Assembly: GCF_015594925.2 (NCBI RefSeq)
Contig: NZ_CP087590.1
Location: 2,418,001 to 2,482,000 of the forward strand
DNA length: 64,000 nt
DNA from: Vibrio sp. VB16
Lineage (GTDB): Bacteria > Pseudomonadota > Gammaproteobacteria > Enterobacterales > Vibrionaceae
Direction of reading: 5' to 3'
Positions 1-9,149 of the stretch are shown here, piece by piece. The translations under genes and the position numbers were made by a program. Positions within the stretch are counted from its first letter, which is position 1, and each line of letters starts with the position of its first letter. Under the pieces are notes generated by a model, which did not search any database, was not told the DNA's origin, and saw only the letters and a list, made by a program, of their open reading frames with translations.

Positions 1-852
1 TTCTCGGCCATTCTAGGTAGCGTAGTCCATTCTAGTGAACAGCTTAGTGTGTCCAGTTTACAGCTCAATAAAGCCGCAACGGAAAACGCCATCGGCATGG
101 ATAAGCAGTATCAAGAAATAGAACTGATTTCCACTGCCATGAATGAAATCACTGCGACCATACAAGAAGTGGCAGTAAGCAGTGCAAACGCCTCCGATTA
201 TACTAACAACGCTGAACTGGAAGCCAATAAAGGCAGGGTTACGGTCAAAGAAGCCGCCTCCACTATTGATGAGCTTAATCAACAGGTTCAATCTGTAGGA
301 GATGTCGTTAATACCCTTAACATGAACAGTTTACAGATCAGTAAGGTTCTTGATGTCATCAATGAAATTGCAGAACAAACCAATTTACTGGCACTGAATG
401 CAGCGATAGAAGCCGCACGTGCCGGAGAATCTGGGAGAGGATTTGCTGTCGTTGCCGACGAAGTTCGAGGGTTGGCTGCCAGAACCGCGAATTCGACCAG
501 CGAAATCAAAACGATGGTAGAGAACCTACAGAGCCAAGCAAAACAATCGGTTAAAGCCATTAACATTAGCCAAGAGAAAGCAACCGCTGGTGTTAAACAT
601 ATGAATGAAGCAGACGTTGCGTTAAAAAGAATTGTTGAAGCAGTTGTCGCGATCAATGAGATGAACACTCATATTGCAACCGCAACAAAAGAAGAAAGTG
701 ACGTCGCTAACGACATGAACGAGCGAATCGTACATGTCGCGGATACGTCGAGTAAAACTCGAAATAATGCACTAAATAATCAGGAGCTTGCAGAACACTT
801 GTCGCAAGTCGGCCAAGTTTTACGCGATGATACAATACGTTTTACGATCTAG
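1..852 (+). CDS. Methyl-accepting chemotaxis protein, C-terminal part (partial)
   Basis: The reading frame is open from base 1, so the gene starts outside the window; 283 codons are visible. The visible part is the cytoplasmic signalling domain of a chemoreceptor, a long coiled-coil hairpin that docks CheA and CheW. The conserved hairpin tip (EQTNLLALNAAIEAARAGE) lies at about visible residues 125-143, followed by GRGFAVVADEVR. The sensing domain and membrane segments are not in view, so the ligand cannot be guessed. It ends without a visible CheR-docking pentapeptide. A hairpin follows at 910-942. Confidence 0.93.
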   Translation, partial: FSAILGSVVHSSEQLSVSSLQLNKAATENAIGMDKQYQEIELISTAMNEITATIQEVAVSSANASDYTNNAELEANKGRVTVKEAASTIDELNQQVQSVGDVVNTLNMNSLQISKVLDVINEIAEQTNLLALNAAIEAARAGESGRGFAVVADEVRGLAARTANSTSEIKTMVENLQSQAKQSVKAINISQEKATAGVKHMNEADVALKRIVEAVVAINEMNTHIATATKEESDVANDMNERIVHVADTSSKTRNNALNNQELAEHLSQVGQVLRDDTIRFTI

Positions 853-909
853 TATTGAATAACCAACGCTCTTCGATAATCAGAATATACTGATAACCCG
901 TCATTCACT

Positions 910-942
910 AAGGCTAACATTTTTCACTTCAATGTTAGTCTT
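910..942 (+). terminator. Probable terminator after the chemoreceptor
   Basis: A 12-bp stem (one G-U pair) with a 9-base loop lies 57 bases after the chemoreceptor stop codon. The following tract is T-rich but interrupted (CTTTATTTCTTT), so termination is likely but not textbook. Confidence 0.5.
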
Positions 943-1061
943 AGACTCTTTATTTCTTTAAGATTTCAAAACATGGCACGCACTAGAAAAAGAGCTGGGA
1001 GAAGGCTTCAGGATATGTAATTATTATTAGTATCACAATAGTAATAGATATCAGCAAAATT

Positions 1062-1700
1062 ATGGCCAGTGAGAACATCATCGATTTTTGGCATTCTAAA
1101 GTAACCAAACATAAGAGTGTCTATGTGGTACCCGATGGCTGTCAGGATGTGATTTTTAGCTTACAAAAAAACCGCTCTCCTCAGGTTTACCTCTCTCCAC
1201 TTTATCTACAAACTATCAACGTAGAAATGGAACCAGAGACAGAAATGATGGGGTTTCGTCTTAGGCCTGGTTGTGAAGTTAAACAATTGGACAAATCGGG
1301 CTTGCTGTCATCTCTTCATTCCACAAGTAAACTAACCGACCAAATAGAAAGTGCAACACATACCAATGAGAATATATCTGAGGTATTACATTGTATTAAG
1401 CAACATGGCACCAGTATTCAACACTGTGCCAATCAATTGGGCGTTAGCTCCAGAACCTTACAACGAGTGATCTCACGCAACACCCCGCGTAGTCCGTCAT
1501 TTTGGCTACGCCTAGCAAGAGCCAGACAGAGCGCAAAAACGCTGGTTGACGGTGGTATATTTACAGAAGTAGCTTATCAATACCAATATACCGATCAGTC
1601 ACATATGTGCAGAGAGATCAAACATTGGTTTGGTGTCACTCCCTCAGAGTTACTCAAACGGCACGACCTGATCTCTCAACTGTTCTGGCAAGCGTATTAG
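1062..1700 (+). CDS. AraC-family transcriptional regulator
   Basis: A 212-residue protein with an N-terminal AraC-associated domain of the DUF6597 type (VPDGCQDVIF at 23-32, GFRLRPG at 64-70) and a C-terminal AraC double helix-turn-helix (LGVSSRTLQR at 126-135, second helix near 165-195). It is shorter than the usual 250-280 residues, mainly in the linker. It should be a DNA-binding regulator; the ligand is unknown. No strong ribosome binding site precedes the ATG. Its stop codon overlaps that of the convergent VOC gene, so the two genes are packed tail to tail. Confidence 0.85.
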   Translation: MASENIIDFWHSKVTKHKSVYVVPDGCQDVIFSLQKNRSPQVYLSPLYLQTINVEMEPETEMMGFRLRPGCEVKQLDKSGLLSSLHSTSKLTDQIESATHTNENISEVLHCIKQHGTSIQHCANQLGVSSRTLQRVISRNTPRSPSFWLRLARARQSAKTLVDGGIFTEVAYQYQYTDQSHMCREIKHWFGVTPSELLKRHDLISQLFWQAY

Positions 1701-2080
1701 TTACGAATTGGGCTGCATATCTCAACTAAAAAACCATTGATATCATTTACATATGCAGTAGTTTGTCCCCATGGCATTTCTTCAACTTTCTGGACCAATC
1801 GAGCACCAGCACTGATTGCTATCTCCAACACGTTGGCTACATTTTCTGTTTCAAAAGCTATTTCAAAACTCGGTGTCAAAGTATTGGGAGCAACAGCCCC
1901 TTTGCCCAGTTGGTTCATTAGTTTCAGAGAGGAGAATGATAACGTCGTACCTCCTGTATCTAATTCTCCATAGTCACCGCCTTCATGGAGGAATGAACAC
2001 TTAAAACCGAATGCTTTCTCATAGAACTCGAGCGTTTTCGTAACATCTTCAACATAAAGTATGGCGTACTTAAATCTCAT
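1697..2080 (-). CDS. VOC-superfamily protein (glyoxalase/bleomycin-resistance fold)
   Basis: A 127-residue single-domain protein beginning MRFKYAILYVEDVTKTLEFY, typical of small vicinal-oxygen-chelate proteins, with the two beta-alpha-beta halves and a late glutamate (FLVEICSP). The start at 2080 is preferred over an upstream codon because AGAGGGA lies just before it. Substrate cannot be told from sequence; relatives bind metals, detoxify aldehydes or sequester drugs. Tail-to-tail with the AraC gene. Confidence 0.82.
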   Translation of the reverse strand: MRFKYAILYVEDVTKTLEFYEKAFGFKCSFLHEGGDYGELDTGGTTLSFSSLKLMNQLGKGAVAPNTLTPSFEIAFETENVANVLEIAISAGARLVQKVEEMPWGQTTAYVNDINGFLVEICSPIRN

Positions 2081-2220
2081 TTTATTTCCCTCTAACCTAC
2101 GAATGAATAGCGAGAATAGAATGGGCAAGTGTGGTTGTATTGGATATAAGCGACAGAGATCAATTTTGACTTGAACTTTATTGCAACTGTTTCTATGTCA
2201 CTTTCACTTATCGTAACCGA

Positions 2221-2403
2221 TCTGATTCCTTATTCTCTTCCGAGAATTCAGATGGTGTTGTGTCTTTAGAAAGCCAGTTGCCGTTTACAATGCAAAATGA
2301 TGCTGTCACCGTCTATGGCCTCAATGAGAGTCATACTAGCATCTTAAAAAGCGCTATGATGGCAAAGCAATTAAACGACGCGCTTAACGCGCCTACGAAC
2401 TAA
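2221..2403 (+). pseudogene. C-terminal remnant of an alpha/beta hydrolase (lipase/esterase-like)
   Basis: No open gene exists here, but this frame reads SDGVVSLESQL followed 27 residues later by an ESHTSIL segment and then a normal stop at 2401-2403. DGVV...SxxH is the acid-histidine end of many lipases and esterases. The nucleophile region is missing and no start codon or ribosome site is seen. I infer a leftover gene end. Only motif resemblance supports this. Confidence 0.4.
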
Positions 2404-2734
2404 ACAAGGTTTTAGGGGGATGTCCTACTATCTCCGATCCGTACCGTCTTCCCTCAACTGTCTCATAAACGATAAATTACTAGGTTTGCCGAATTTGCAT
2501 AGTGAGCAATTTATATGTTGGTAATATGTTAATAAGTGGTGACAGTAATTTCAACCATCTATCAACGCCTCTTTACTATCACTACCATCAATTAAAAGTA
2601 TGCGGGAAATTAATAGACCTATTTTACATACCAGTTCGGTCTGCCTGAAGTAGGGCCTTAACAACCAGAAAACATGCTTAGTGAAAAATGTTTGTTTTAC
2701 CATCACGATACGTTTTTAGAACAAGGAGAGGGAC
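2404..2734. other. Intergenic stretch upstream of the sulfatase
   Basis: About 330 bases with no gene. It must hold the sulfatase promoter, but I could not fix a clear -35/-10 pair. A good ribosome binding site (AAGGAGAGG) lies at 2723-2731 just before the GTG start. Confidence 0.5.
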
Positions 2735-4468
2735 GTGAATAAAATAGTAATGTCTGGCGTAATAGCCGTACTAGGCAGTTCATCGCTTCAATTACATGCG
2801 GCAGATATGACAAACGACACCGATAGGCCAAACGTGTTGGTTATTATTGCGGATGATATGGGCTTTAGTGATATAGGCGCATATGGCAGTGAAATAGAAA
2901 CACCCAATATTAACCAGCTTGCGAAAGAAGGGGTCAGCTTTACTAACTTCCATGTTGGGGCAACGTGTTCTCCTACTCGTACCATGCTGATCAGCGGCGT
3001 CGATAACCACTTAGCAGGCCTCGGTAACATGCATGAAATTATGGCCGACAATCAGTTCGGAAAACCGGGCTATGAAGGCCATCTAAATAATAGTGTTGTT
3101 ACTATTGCAACCGTATTGAAAGATGCTGGTTACCATACCTACATGGCGGGTAAATGGCATCTCGGCAGCAATAAAGATTCCATCCCCTATTCTCGAGGGT
3201 TTGAACAATCATTTGCTCTTGCAGAAAGTGGAGCAGACAACTGGGTTGAAATGCCTTATGCACCAATGTATGACAGGGTGCATTACTTTGAGAACGAAAA
3301 CGAAGTCAAACTACCGACTGAAGACTACTACTCTTCCAATTTCTATACACAACGAATCATCGATAATATCGAGAGCAATCGTGAAGATGGTAAGCCATTT
3401 TTAGCATGGATTGGTTACCAGGCCGTTCACTACCCTCATCAAGCACCTAAAGAGTTTATCGACAAATATGACGGTGTTTATGATTCCGGTTGGGAAGCGC
3501 TTCGTAGCCGTCGACTCAAGAATCAAAACGAGCAGAAGTTATTCCCTAACGCGGTATCCGTTGATGACAAATTTGGAAAAACATCGTTTGATGATTGGAA
3601 ATTACCTGAATGGGATGCACTTTCTGAAGAAGAAAAGAAATTTAATGCTCGCCGCATGCAAACCTACGCGGGCATGGTCGACAATATGGATCACAACATA
3701 GGCAAAATATTTGCCTATTTGGAAGATATCAAAGAGTTAGATAATACATTGATTATATTTATGTCTGACAATGGTACCGATCCTAACCTACTATCAAACA
3801 ACGAAGCATATCGTCCATGGTATGAAAAAAACTATGAATTCACCTATATGGACGACTACAAAGGTGACTATTCTGAAATGGGGCAAAAAGGGTCCTACGC
3901 CGATTATGGTCCAGGTTGGGCTGCCGCTGCCAATACACCAAATAGCTACTTTAAAACCTTCTCTACTGAGGGGGGGTTAAGGGTTCCATTTATTGCTCGA
4001 TTCCCGTCCGCTATTCCTAGCGACAGTAAGGTTAATACATTTGCTTTTGTAAAAGACATCTACCCTACTATTCTAGAAGTCACCAATATTGACAGGCATA
4101 CTGGTACCTATAACGGCAAAAAATACCATGCACCAGATGGCACCAGTGCTTGGAGTGTAATGACTGGCAAACAAAAAGCCGTGCACCCTGATTCGGAAGC
4201 CATTGGCTATGAACTGGCGGGTAGTAGTGCCGTATTTAAAGGCAGATATAAACTCGCCATCAACCCACCACCCAAAGGAAATGGCGAGTGGGAATTGTAT
4301 GACATCACTATTGACCCTTCAGAGCTAAATAACCTAGCCAAGGACAAACCAGAAATGGTCGCTCAAATGAGAAAAGAATATAAGGCGTATGAAAAAAAGA
4401 ACTCACTTGTTCCTGTACCTGAAGGTTATAACCCGATAGATCAAGTTATAAAAAACAGCAAACTATAA
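2735..4468 (+). CDS. Secreted class I (Cys-type) sulfatase, arylsulfatase family
   Basis: Hydrolyses sulfate esters; probably periplasmic. The 577-residue protein has an N-terminal signal peptide ending near LHAAD. Catalytic features are visible: metal-binding DD at 40-41, the formylglycine motif C78-S-P-T-R82, GKWHLG with K140 and H142, H232 in VHYPH, and SDNG with D345/N346. C78 must be oxidised to formylglycine by a maturase that is not encoded in this window. The GTG start at 2735 is supported by AAGGAGAGG. The next gene begins 3 bases after the stop and its ribosome site overlaps this stop, so the two are probably translationally coupled. Substrate (aryl, sugar or steroid sulfate) is unknown. 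Confidence 0.9.
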   Translation: MNKIVMSGVIAVLGSSSLQLHAADMTNDTDRPNVLVIIADDMGFSDIGAYGSEIETPNINQLAKEGVSFTNFHVGATCSPTRTMLISGVDNHLAGLGNMHEIMADNQFGKPGYEGHLNNSVVTIATVLKDAGYHTYMAGKWHLGSNKDSIPYSRGFEQSFALAESGADNWVEMPYAPMYDRVHYFENENEVKLPTEDYYSSNFYTQRIIDNIESNREDGKPFLAWIGYQAVHYPHQAPKEFIDKYDGVYDSGWEALRSRRLKNQNEQKLFPNAVSVDDKFGKTSFDDWKLPEWDALSEEEKKFNARRMQTYAGMVDNMDHNIGKIFAYLEDIKELDNTLIIFMSDNGTDPNLLSNNEAYRPWYEKNYEFTYMDDYKGDYSEMGQKGSYADYGPGWAAAANTPNSYFKTFSTEGGLRVPFIARFPSAIPSDSKVNTFAFVKDIYPTILEVTNIDRHTGTYNGKKYHAPDGTSAWSVMTGKQKAVHPDSEAIGYELAGSSAVFKGRYKLAINPPPKGNGEWELYDITIDPSELNNLAKDKPEMVAQMRKEYKAYEKKNSLVPVPEGYNPIDQVIKNSKL

Positions 4469-4471
4469 GGA

Positions 4472-6589
4472 ATGACAGCACCCGTGTTTGTCGTAAAAAA
4501 CAGTGTGTTTGTGATAGCTCTCGTGCTCATTGACGCTATCACGTCATTCGCTTATGGTGAATCAAGATTAGACAATGTATTTGTCGGCAGTCAAAGCTGT
4601 GAGTCATGCCATGAGCAAGAAACGAAGGCATGGCAAGGCTCGCATCATGATAAAGCAATGCAGCACGCTAATGATGAGTCCGTTCTGGGCGACTTTGATA
4701 ATGCAGAGTTACACTACCAAAATGAAGTAAACCGGTTTTTCAAAAAAGACGATGAATATTGGGTCAATATTCAGGATGAGAACGGCATTTTTCATGACTA
4801 TAAAATCAGCTTCACCTTCGGTTTTGATCCACTTCAGCAGTACATGGTTAAATTCCCTGACGGAAGAATTCAATTAATCCCTTTTGCCTGGGATTCGAGA
4901 GCTGAAGCGGAAAATGGTCAAAAATGGTTTTATTTGTACCCAAGCATGAATCCGACCAGCTCATTTTTTTGGACCAATTCCGGACAGAATTGGAATTACA
5001 CATGTGCCGATTGTCACTCCACAAATCTAAAGAAAAATTACGATACAAAGTCAGACCAATACGCGACAACATGGAGTGAAATTGATGTCAATTGCGAAGC
5101 GTGCCATGGTCCGGCCTCGCAACATGTTCTATGGGCGAATAAAGAGGTCAAGCCTGAAGACAAACATTTTGGCTTTCAACGAAATCTATCTAAATCGGTA
5201 AAGCAGTGGCAATTTATTGAAGGCCAATCAACGCTTCAACCAACGAGTATAGAATCCACTGATTTAGTCTCCACTTGCGCTCAATGTCATAGCAGACGCG
5301 TTCAGCTCAATGATTCCGTTAACCACACACAAGGCGAGTTTGGCGACAAATACGAGCTAAATTTGATATCTCCTGACATTTATTATTCTGATGGACAGAT
5401 TTTCGATGAGGATTATGTCTATGGGTCATTTCTTCAATCTAAAATGGCAGCGAAAGGTGTTGTCTGCACAGATTGTCACGACCCTCATACCGCAAAGCTC
5501 GTTATTCCAGAAGAGGCGGTATGTTTACAGTGCCATTTATCCAATAAATATTCATCGATAGAACATAGCCATCATGATCCAGGCTCAGAAGGTGATCGGT
5601 GTGTTAACTGCCACATGCCAGCAACAAACTACATGCAGATCGACCCAAGAAGGGATCACGCATGGCATATACCAAACCCAATGAGAAGCAATCAGATGAA
5701 TACACCGGATGTCTGTACAGATTGCCATAGTGACAAAAACCCGCAGTGGGCGGCCTCTTATATAGACCAATGGTTTCCAGACTCAACCCGAAATAAAGAA
5801 AAACATTTCTCCCTCGCCTATTTTGCGGGAGAAATTGGTCATTCTGCTGCTGAGCAAGCATTGGGCTATATCGCTTTAGATAAAAATCAAGCGGATATTA
5901 TCAGAGCGTCAGCATTGAGCCGTCTTAGTAATATTGACGGGAAATTCGCAACAATTGCAGCGATGAGAGGAAGTAAAGATACCAGTCCACTGGTGCGATT
6001 TGCGGCGGTTTCAGCGACATCCAGTTATAACAATGAAGATCGGTGGGCACTGTTGTCTCCCCTACTCGATGACCCAATACTAATGGTAAGAACCGCGGCG
6101 GCAGGTGCGCTTATAGAAGGCTGGTCGTCCTTAAGTTCTGCCCAACAAACACAACTAAGCCCAGCTTTAAATGAGTATATAGATATTCAAAGGTACAACT
6201 CTGACCGAGCATTTGCTCGCACCAATCTAGGTAATGTTTATCGAGCACAAGGTGCATTTGAATCAGCGCTCACAAGCTACCAAGGCGCGATAGAAATAGA
6301 GCCGTACTTTGAGACGAGTTATGTCAATTTAGCTGATCTATACAGAGAACAGAACCGAGATGACTTAGCAAAAGCAACCCTCGAGAAAGGCGCAAAAAAT
6401 GCGCCAAATTCGGCAGCGATTCAATTCAGCCTTGGTCTTCTTCATCTTCGACAAGATAACTCGACCCTCGCCTTAGCGCACTTAATACGTTCTGTAGAAC
6501 TCGAACCTAAAAATAGCTATTACCAAAGCATCACTGAACTCGCAAAAAGCCAACTTAATACCCCGTCTCCAACAACATTACCCGAATAA
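4472..6589 (+). CDS. Octahaem cytochrome c with TPR repeats
   Basis: A 705-residue exported protein: hydrophobic N-terminus (about 11-29) as signal peptide or anchor, then eight CxxCH haem-binding motifs at 43, 178, 208, 269, 332, 351, 377 and 415, an alpha-helical HEAT-like part at about 450-560 and TPR-like helices at about 580-690 (NLGNVYRAQGAFESALTSYQ). It should carry electrons in the periplasm, with the C-terminal repeats as a protein-docking surface. Many extra histidines (SHHD, HSHHD) could be distal haem ligands. Start is 3 bases after the sulfatase stop with AAGGA at the junction. The partner reaction is unknown; a reductase role is inference. Confidence 0.88.
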   Translation: MTAPVFVVKNSVFVIALVLIDAITSFAYGESRLDNVFVGSQSCESCHEQETKAWQGSHHDKAMQHANDESVLGDFDNAELHYQNEVNRFFKKDDEYWVNIQDENGIFHDYKISFTFGFDPLQQYMVKFPDGRIQLIPFAWDSRAEAENGQKWFYLYPSMNPTSSFFWTNSGQNWNYTCADCHSTNLKKNYDTKSDQYATTWSEIDVNCEACHGPASQHVLWANKEVKPEDKHFGFQRNLSKSVKQWQFIEGQSTLQPTSIESTDLVSTCAQCHSRRVQLNDSVNHTQGEFGDKYELNLISPDIYYSDGQIFDEDYVYGSFLQSKMAAKGVVCTDCHDPHTAKLVIPEEAVCLQCHLSNKYSSIEHSHHDPGSEGDRCVNCHMPATNYMQIDPRRDHAWHIPNPMRSNQMNTPDVCTDCHSDKNPQWAASYIDQWFPDSTRNKEKHFSLAYFAGEIGHSAAEQALGYIALDKNQADIIRASALSRLSNIDGKFATIAAMRGSKDTSPLVRFAAVSATSSYNNEDRWALLSPLLDDPILMVRTAAAGALIEGWSSLSSAQQTQLSPALNEYIDIQRYNSDRAFARTNLGNVYRAQGAFESALTSYQGAIEIEPYFETSYVNLADLYREQNRDDLAKATLEKGAKNAPNSAAIQFSLGLLHLRQDNSTLALAHLIRSVELEPKNSYYQSITELAKSQLNTPSPTTLPE

Positions 6590-6669
6590 TTAATTAGAAG
6601 AAGAAAAAACCACCGATATATTATTAAGAACTATACTAAAAAATTCTATAAACAAAGGTTTAGCTGAGC

Positions 6670-7644
6670 GTGATACAAACAGAAAAAAATAAATCTATTA
6701 ACAGTTACCGCACCTTATCAACATCTGATTTTGGTCAACTAGAGACCTTTAACAAAGATAAAGGTCGGCAATACACACAACTTCGGCCCGGAGAACTGAA
6801 CGCAAAATGTATCGAAGTGAATCTCGGCGACGTACTGCTGCTTCGTGAACAGTTAAATATCGGCACGAGAATAGAGGCATCCCCCCCTAGCAGTTATGTT
6901 CCTTTCGCCTCTCTCGTAATACCGTCGATTCGCGGCTCCTTCTATGGCAACATCAACCCCAAAAAGCGTTTACTTCAAGCTTCCGGCGGTGACTGGGATA
7001 TCAACGTTTCCAACCACATTGATTATGTTGCAACTATTTTTAGTCGCGATTTTCTATACCAAAATTATCTTCTTCTTACCGGTCAAGAATTCCCTATTGA
7101 ATGGCTTAAAAATAAAGCAGTACAAACCGAAGAAACCGCATTCAATCAATATACACATGGGTTAAGCCAGTTAATCTACCTTCTTCACCAACAACCTGAA
7201 CTGCTACATCATCAATTAGTAAAGAAAGCCTATAGCGAAACAGTATTAGACATAACACTCAATGCACTAAAACCAACAAGTGTGTATAGAGAAAAACTAT
7301 TACCGCAGTCCAAGCGAATCAAAGGGGTCCGTATCGCGATAGAGTTCCTAAAACATCACGCACACTTGGTACCCACCAAATCTGAATTATGTGAAATTTC
7401 AGGCTTAAGTGAGCGCAGCTTACAATATGGATTTCAAGAGTATTTTGGCTTAACACCCAACCAATACTTACGAGCTTTACGCTTAAATGGTGTTCGACAA
7501 GAGTTGATCGCCAGTTCAAGCAATCATCATAGCGTCTCTAACATTGCTCTCAACTGGGGGTTCTTTGAACTCGGTCGTTTCTCTGGTGAGTACAAACGAT
7601 TTTTCAACGAATTACCTTCCGCAACTTTAAAGCGTTGTTATTAG
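6670..7644 (+). CDS. AraC-family transcriptional regulator, probably of the sulfatase unit
   Basis: A 324-residue protein with a long N-terminal sensing region and a C-terminal AraC-type double helix-turn-helix at about 215-320 (CEISGLSERSLQYGF, then IALNWGFFELGRFSGEYKRFF). The GTG start at 6670 follows an imperfect ribosome site. It lies 80 bases downstream of the octahaem gene in the same direction, so it may be co-transcribed or have its own weak promoter, and it is the obvious candidate regulator of the sulfatase/cytochrome pair. The effector is unknown. Confidence 0.85.
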   Translation: MIQTEKNKSINSYRTLSTSDFGQLETFNKDKGRQYTQLRPGELNAKCIEVNLGDVLLLREQLNIGTRIEASPPSSYVPFASLVIPSIRGSFYGNINPKKRLLQASGGDWDINVSNHIDYVATIFSRDFLYQNYLLLTGQEFPIEWLKNKAVQTEETAFNQYTHGLSQLIYLLHQQPELLHHQLVKKAYSETVLDITLNALKPTSVYREKLLPQSKRIKGVRIAIEFLKHHAHLVPTKSELCEISGLSERSLQYGFQEYFGLTPNQYLRALRLNGVRQELIASSSNHHSVSNIALNWGFFELGRFSGEYKRFFNELPSATLKRCY

Positions 7645-7810
7645 CTCATCAGTTACTTCACATTTAACAATGACTATCCCAGCGATTTTTTCTGCTTGAA
7701 TGAGCCTTCTTAATATGATTTTTTGATAGTTTTATCCTTTTTGAGCTTACTATCAATTAATTGCTATGCTTGTAGTATTGCCTTTTTATACCATGGATAG
7801 GACTAATATT

Positions 7811-8272
7811 ATGAACAGATACATTCTAGGGTTTATATTGATCACCATTACATTATCCTTCAATAGCATTGCCAATGAAGAGGAAAACGATCAGGAAGGA
7901 AGGCACCAACCTCCGTCGTTTAGCACTGTCGATACCAATAGTGATGGCGTGATTGACGAAGATGAACTCAATCATTTCCGAGGAAAACAACAGGATGACG
8001 ATGCCTCCGACACCAATGATTCGACTGATCAGGAGAACAAGATAAGCGCTTTCGCATCCTTCGATAAGAATAAAGACGGCTATATTACAGAAGTTGAGCT
8101 CGCGGCACACAGTAAGTACTCCAACCCAGGGAATGGAAGTGGAGAAAGGAAGCATAAAGAAAAGGCCAACAGCAACAGTCGAAACAAAAAAGGAAACGAC
8201 AAAGGAAACGACAAAAGTAATAGCGGCGGCGGAAAAAGTAACAATAACAGTGGTGGCAGTAAGAAAAAGTAG
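7811..8272 (+). CDS. Exported EF-hand calcium-binding protein
   Basis: 153 residues from the ATG at 7811; a start at 7766 would put polar residues ahead of the signal peptide. The signal peptide ends near NSIAN. Two canonical EF-hand loops are seen: DTNSDGVIDEDE at 41-52 and DKNKDGYITEVE at 85-96, both with Asp at position 1 and Glu at position 12. The C-terminus (about 110-153) is a low-complexity, Lys/Asn/Gly/Ser-rich basic tail that is probably unstructured and may bind polyanions. It ends 6 bases before the MerF-like gene. Role is unknown beyond likely Ca2+ binding in the periplasm. Confidence 0.8.
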   Translation: MNRYILGFILITITLSFNSIANEEENDQEGRHQPPSFSTVDTNSDGVIDEDELNHFRGKQQDDDASDTNDSTDQENKISAFASFDKNKDGYITEVELAAHSKYSNPGNGSGERKHKEKANSNSRNKKGNDKGNDKSNSGGGKSNNNSGGSKKK

Positions 8273-8278
8273 GTCCCC

Positions 8279-8503
8279 ATGAATAAACAACGATCATTAT
8301 TAAAATGGAGTATTACGGGGACCGTAGTGGCAACACTGTGTTGTTTTACCCCAATCCTTGTCATCTTATTCACCGCGATTGGTCTTTCTGGATTGATTGG
8401 CTATTTGGATTATGTCCTGTTGCCTTCTCTCCTATTTTTCGTTGGCCTGACAACTTATGCGTTATTTAAAAACAAGAAAAAAAACGAATCCGAATGCGAT
8501 TAG
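8279..8503 (+). CDS. merF: MerF-like small membrane protein (mercuric/metal ion transport family)
   Basis: A 74-residue protein with two membrane helices (about 11-35 and 42-62). The first carries the vicinal pair C21-C22 in LCCFTPILVI, the hallmark of MerF, and the helix 2 region GYLDYVLLP matches the family. Known MerF proteins pass Hg(II) from the periplasm inward and have a second cysteine pair near the C-terminus; here only a single Cys (C73) remains. No merA, merP, merT or merR is in the window. The partner is the EF-hand gene 6 bases upstream. It may be an orphan with another metal role. Confidence 0.75.
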   Translation: MNKQRSLLKWSITGTVVATLCCFTPILVILFTAIGLSGLIGYLDYVLLPSLLFFVGLTTYALFKNKKKNESECD

Positions 8504-9108
8504 TTGGACCACGAATTAGAGTGTGTGTCCCCACTAATTGCTCATTTTTGCAGGTTATGGCAAAAAAAGAACCCGACATTCATTTGGAGCTGGTTGCCTC
8601 GGCAACACAGAACCCAATTCAAAACCTTCAGGATGGTACTGTTGATGTTGTCTTGGCCCCCGGATACTTGGCGATCCCCGGTATTGACTCAATCCCTGTA
8701 TTTCAAGATGAACTCGTATTGATTACACATTCACAACATGCATTGGCAAAAAAGGCATTTATTGAAGCAACAGATTTGGAATGTGAAGATTATCTGACCT
8801 ATAGCAAATCTGCGCAACCAGGTTTTGAGTATGAACGATTTATACGCCCTTCCGGTGTGGTCCCTTATTTGGTCACCGTTGTTGAAGTGACCGATGCAAT
8901 TATCGAACTGATAGCCGCAGGGTTCGGTGTGAGTATCCTTTCAAAGTGGGCCGTTCAATCTGCCATCAATAATGGAAGTGTATCAGCGGTGACATTAGGA
9001 AAGTCGACACTCACTCTCGGTTGGTCAGCGCTCGTACGGGAATCAGAACCAACTCCTGCCGCAGCAAGAGTTGTGTCGAGTAGACTAGCCGAATGGTTTC
9101 GGTGTTAA
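8494..9108 (+). pseudogene. LysR-type regulator lacking its DNA-binding domain
   Basis: The 204-residue frame holds only the LysR effector-binding domain (RIRVCVPTNCS..., QDGTVDVVLAPG, then LVLITHSQHALA, IELIAAGFGVSILSKWA), most like the MetR-type group. The helix-turn-helix of about 90 residues is absent, and the frame begins inside the end of merF. A REP-like word (GTGTGTCCCC, 8521-8530) lies at the broken end, which suggests repeat-associated deletion. Without DNA binding it is probably non-functional. Confidence 0.75.
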
Positions 9109-9149
9109 TTTTCAGTCCTCGCGGCGATGAAATGCGACCAATGTTATCG

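Noticed and set aside
8080..8373. Minus-strand frames rich in Leu/Phe
   Set aside because: Shadows of the Lys/Asn-rich tail of the EF-hand protein.
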